This document shows positions 60,681 to 64,000 of a stretch of 64,000 nucleotides of DNA, piece by piece (the first letter of the stretch is position 1; each line of letters starts with the position of its first letter). The notes below the pieces were generated by a model. It made no database searches and was not told where the DNA came from. It was given only the letters and a program-made list of their open reading frames with translations. The position numbers were made by a program, and so were the translations under genes. The stretch covers positions 672,928-736,927 of the forward strand of contig VFFE01007568.1 in NCBI GenBank assembly GCA_008921705.1, in the 5' to 3' direction. This stretch comes from Burhinus oedicnemus. Its lineage: Eukaryota > Chordata > Aves > Charadriiformes > Burhinidae.

Positions 60681-61680
60681 ATCACAGATTCCTAGAAAAT
60701 AGGGCTGAAAAGGCCTCATTATTAAAAATCACCGGTGATTAAAGCTCCTCAGTCTCCTGAGGTACTCTATTGCTCTGCTGCCCTTGCAGCCCAAACATTT
60801 ATGCTTTATTTCCTCTACTATAATCTCATATTCTTGCTCCTTCTTCACCTAAGGGTCACCTATGGGTGGAGGAAGGAAATCAGTCACTACCCTCTTTATG
60901 ATACTCTTTTACATATTTGAAGACTGCAGCCTACAGTTCTTTCAGATTTTCCTCCTCTGGACTACGCAGTCCCAGTTCTTTCAAATTTTGTCAGGGGCTA
61001 TATTTTCTAAGATATCTTTGTTGGCTTTCCTTTAGGCTCACTCCATCGCTCTTCAAAGGTGGTACACAACACAGTAGTCCAGTGAAGTGGAACAACTATA
61101 TTAGCTGTTTTACATTAAAAACCTCCCATTTAAGCATCCTCACCTGATGATTGCTTTTTTCTCATCAGTATAGCACTTATTTCAGCTTGTGATGCATTAT
61201 CAACCCCCTCGTGTTTTTCAGCGGAACTGATGCCTACATATTCATTTTCTATCCTAAACAAATTGTTCCTAAGCCTATGTCCTCACTGAACTCCATGCTG
61301 GTTATTTAAGACTATTCCTCCAAGTGGATCCCTTGAAATTGTACTCATCTTGCCAAAGTGGTTATAGTCCCTTCCAGGCTCTCATCACCTGAAGAATGAA
61401 CATACAGTCCATTACATCACCCAGATCACATGGGCAAGTACTGAGGGCCAGCAGAGCCAGGATAGACCCTTGCCAGATCTCACACAATGTAGTCTTCAGT
61501 TAGACAGTAAACCATTGGTGATTACCATCTGACTTACCCTTTCTGAGGTATTCTCGTGCTTGTCTTACTATATCTTCATCTGGACAATATTTCACTGGCC
61601 TGTGATGTAAGATCATGTCAAAAGCCTTACTAACACCAAGATACATAATTAAATTTTTCTGGTGGTGCTTTTGATGGACA
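60681..61680 (-). mobile_element. Ancient CR1/L3-type LINE relic with reverse-transcriptase motif
   Basis: The plus strand follows the antisense order of the old CR1 lineage for about 1 kb. It opens with a 3'-end stretch (AGATTCCTAGAAAATAGGGC), then CACATATTTGAAGACTGC-like words from ORF2, GCTTGTGATGCATTATCAA, GCCAGGATAGACCCTTGCC and GTCAAAAGCCTTACTAAC. On the minus strand the last of these encodes SKAFD (61617-61631), from reverse-transcriptase motif A. The aspartate that normally stands two residues before this SKAFD (DFSKAFD) is changed (LGVSKAFD). Stops and indels are spread through the copy. Confidence 0.8.
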
Positions 61681-63922
61681 GGACAAAAATGTTTTCTTGG
61701 AAGCACCTGAACACTATGCAAAGGCTACTAAATGAGCCAAGGGCTAACAGGTGACAGTGAAGAGCAAGAGTACATCATTTCTTTGACTAGCCAAACTAGG
61801 TAGCTCACTTGAGGTACGGTAATTGCCTCTTAAGTGTGTTTCAGTTCCTCCCCTCTGCAGAATTTCATTAATGTGAAATTAAAGCTCTCACTGACTGTCA
61901 ACTTGGAGCTCTTTGCAAGAGAGAGGGGTTTCCACTATATATTTATGTGGTCACTCTTGTCAGCTAAGGTCTTTGAATACTATTGTAAAATCACGAACAA
62001 AGAAAAAATGTTGGGTTTGGTTCTCCCAACTACTTTGACTTGAAATTTATTCTGTTTGAAGAGGATCAGGCCATTTCTTTTCTCTAGGCCCATCCCTCAA
62101 GGCCCGGAGAAATCCGCAACAAAAGCAAGTCTTGGATGGTAATTTCAAAGAATGGTCTGGACATCTGTTATGTTTCTATTTCATAGAAAGACTCTTTCTA
62201 AAGCACACATAACTTCTTCAAAGCTCATCCATCAGGCCCAGATTTTACGTCATGACCTAGCAGTCAGATAGAGAGTCATAAGGACAATTAGACCAAGGAA
62301 AAGAAATACCTTTGCTCAGGTGGGTGAACTGGAGGACCCTCTTCTGCTTCTGCAGGAGAACTTCATTCCTGGTTTCAGGTTGATCTGCAATGGCAGATGA
62401 AGCAAGGACACTGAGAGTATCCCTGAAGGTTTCAGCAGAAAGAGATGAAAGGGATGTGAATCAGCTCCTAAGCAGCTGCAGTTTACAGTATGGCTTAACG
62501 GCGTGACCCTAGGTCACTGGCAGTTTCCCATAACATGCTGTGCTGCGGGCTCTGGTGGTTTAGGAGCTGACTCACGAGCCTTCCCGTCACCCCTGCTTTG
62601 GGGACACGACTCCCTGAAGAAAGACAAGGCAAACAGCTACAGCGATCAATCTCAACCTGCCGCCATGGTGTGTCAAAACCTCTGAATCATCCAGCGAGCT
62701 GCACTTGCACTCCCCAAACACTTTTGCAGCAGGAGGATGACTTTATCCACACATTTGTGAGGGATGGGACACTCTGCACCCTTCAGGAGTCACCCAGCCA
62801 CAGTGCAGGAGGCCTCTTCTAGGAGACCCATGCCAAGCCCCGGTGTGCATTTCTGGTGGGAGGACTGGTGGGGCCGGAGGAACCCTGGCCTTACCGAGGC
62901 AGCTGAGGTCGGCCATTATGCAGCCCTGGTGGAAAGCTGCCTGAGCTCTGTCCTGAATTATACAAAATTCTCCAAGACTTTATATAACTATGCTCACCCT
63001 GCCCAGCCATGTGCGTGATGGCACACAGTAAAAATATCTGTGTTCAAGACTTGACCCTTTATTAAATAAGCAATGCTTGCCTGTCCTGGGTCACCGCTGC
63101 AGAACTTACACCTGCCAAAATATCCAGGCAATGGGATGCCACGGGTGTAGAAGCACAGTCTAGCATTCGGTTTTAAAAAAGCAACATGCTTAGCCTCACT
63201 AGCTGTGAGTCGGAAGCCAAAAACTCTTTCTATAAATTGCCACAAAAGCACAGATAAGCCAGGGGGATCGCCCAACATCCTGGTGCCCGCAGTCCTCTTC
63301 TGCTCTCCATCCCTTTCCTTGTTTGCTGCCGCAGTCAATTCTGCATGATGGAAAGGGGAGACTGAAAAGATCATCCTGAGCTTCTGAGTTCAGTCTGCCC
63401 CAGCTGTTGTTCAAAAAGGTCCACAATACAGGTATGGCTCCAGAAACACATGGCAGTGCACAAAAAAATGAGTTCAAAAGGCACAAACACCAGGGTTTCC
63501 CAGAAACAGCAGGGGTGAGTAACGCTCCAGCTCCTGTGGGACTCACCCAACAATCTCTCCCTGTATTGCCAGCTGAATGAGGAGCACTAACCAAAAACTA
63601 TCTAGGAAACTAGTGCCTTTAAAGGTAATCACTTGTTATCTGAGCTCCTGCAGCACACAATTACTCCAGCCAGAGGGATGAGTGCCCAGCTATTTGCCAC
63701 TTCCCAGTCTCAGACCTTTTATGTGAAGAACAGTTTGCATCAAGCCAGTACTACTGAGGCTTCCTTGTACTGGAAGGACAGAGCAGGGGGAGAAAGGGAG
63801 GAAAGGAAAAATCCTAGTTCCAGGTTGTGGCAAAAGGCTGCCCTAAATCTAAGTGGGGGCGAGGGTGAGGAAGGCAATTCTCGTTTTAGCCAAATTATAT
63901 TTGGATCCCTACCTGGTCCTTC
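61681..63922. other. Unique non-coding sequence
   Basis: No gene is recognised. The relic above may extend further to the right, but I see no further CR1 phrases. GC-rich frames at 62503-63018 and 62994-63594 look like chance. Confidence 0.5.
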
Positions 63923-64000
63923 CTTTTTTTTTCTTTTTCTTTTTCTTTTTCTTTTTCTTTTTCTTTTTCTTTTTCTTTTTCTTTTTCTTTTTCTTTTTTT
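63923..64000. repeat. (CTTTTT)n tandem array, continues past window
   Basis: A T run leads into about 11 units of CTTTTT that reach the last base of the window. The array is cut by the window edge, so its full length is unknown. Confidence 0.97.

Noticed and set aside
1..64000. tRNA, rRNA, CRISPR arrays, bacterial operons or viral genomes.
   Set aside because: No supporting structure was seen. Open frames are short, scattered and overlapping, as in vertebrate non-coding DNA.

Overview
This window reads as nuclear DNA of a bird, most likely a gene-poor intergenic stretch or the inside of a very large intron. Two things point to this. The recognisable repeats are CR1 LINEs with typical avian 3' ends (gattctgtgattctg-like tails and 'catagaatcatagaatgg' on the opposite strand). 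There is also a retroviral LTR that starts TGTCCTGGTTT, as many avian LTRs do. Interspersed repeats that I can recognise cover only about a tenth of the window, which fits a bird rather than a mammal or a turtle. No bacterial, plasmid or phage gene organisation is present. I found no complete protein-coding gene, rRNA, tRNA or CRISPR array.

Layout. 1-17.4 kb: mostly unique sequence with AT-rich blocks that could be conserved non-coding elements, a CpG-dense patch near 6.3 kb, a possible LTR end near 9.1 kb, an A-rich tract at 9.5 kb and two splice-site-bounded exon candidates (1564-1647 and 4851-4996). 17.4-28.4 kb: a small CR1 scrap, a second CpG-dense patch, an ancient CR1 relic on the minus strand, a 722-bp LTR on the minus strand, then a decayed retroviral pol remnant on the plus strand followed by an imperfect inverted repeat. 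28.4-36.4 kb: two 5'-truncated plus-strand CR1 copies (the first one mosaic), separated by AT-rich unique sequence, and a compound (TA)n(CA)n microsatellite. 36.4-47.5 kb: unique sequence holding the longest open frame, a G-rich tract beside a (GT)n repeat and an exon candidate with a membrane-helix-like segment. 47.5-52.2 kb: two minus-strand CR1 copies and a (CCCTT)n array. 52.2-64 kb: unique sequence with more candidate regulatory blocks, a protein-like open frame on the minus strand at 56.1-56.3 kb, a second ancient CR1 relic that keeps a recognisable reverse-transcriptase motif, and a (CTTTTT)n array that runs off the window edge.

The identifiable sequence is almost all decayed transposable elements and simple repeats, so there is no gene pathway to describe. 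The parts that deserve work are the exon candidates and the AT-rich blocks with homeodomain-type sites. Their reality depends on RNA data and cross-species alignment, which cannot be judged from the sequence alone. I saw nothing that amounts to a new biological system.
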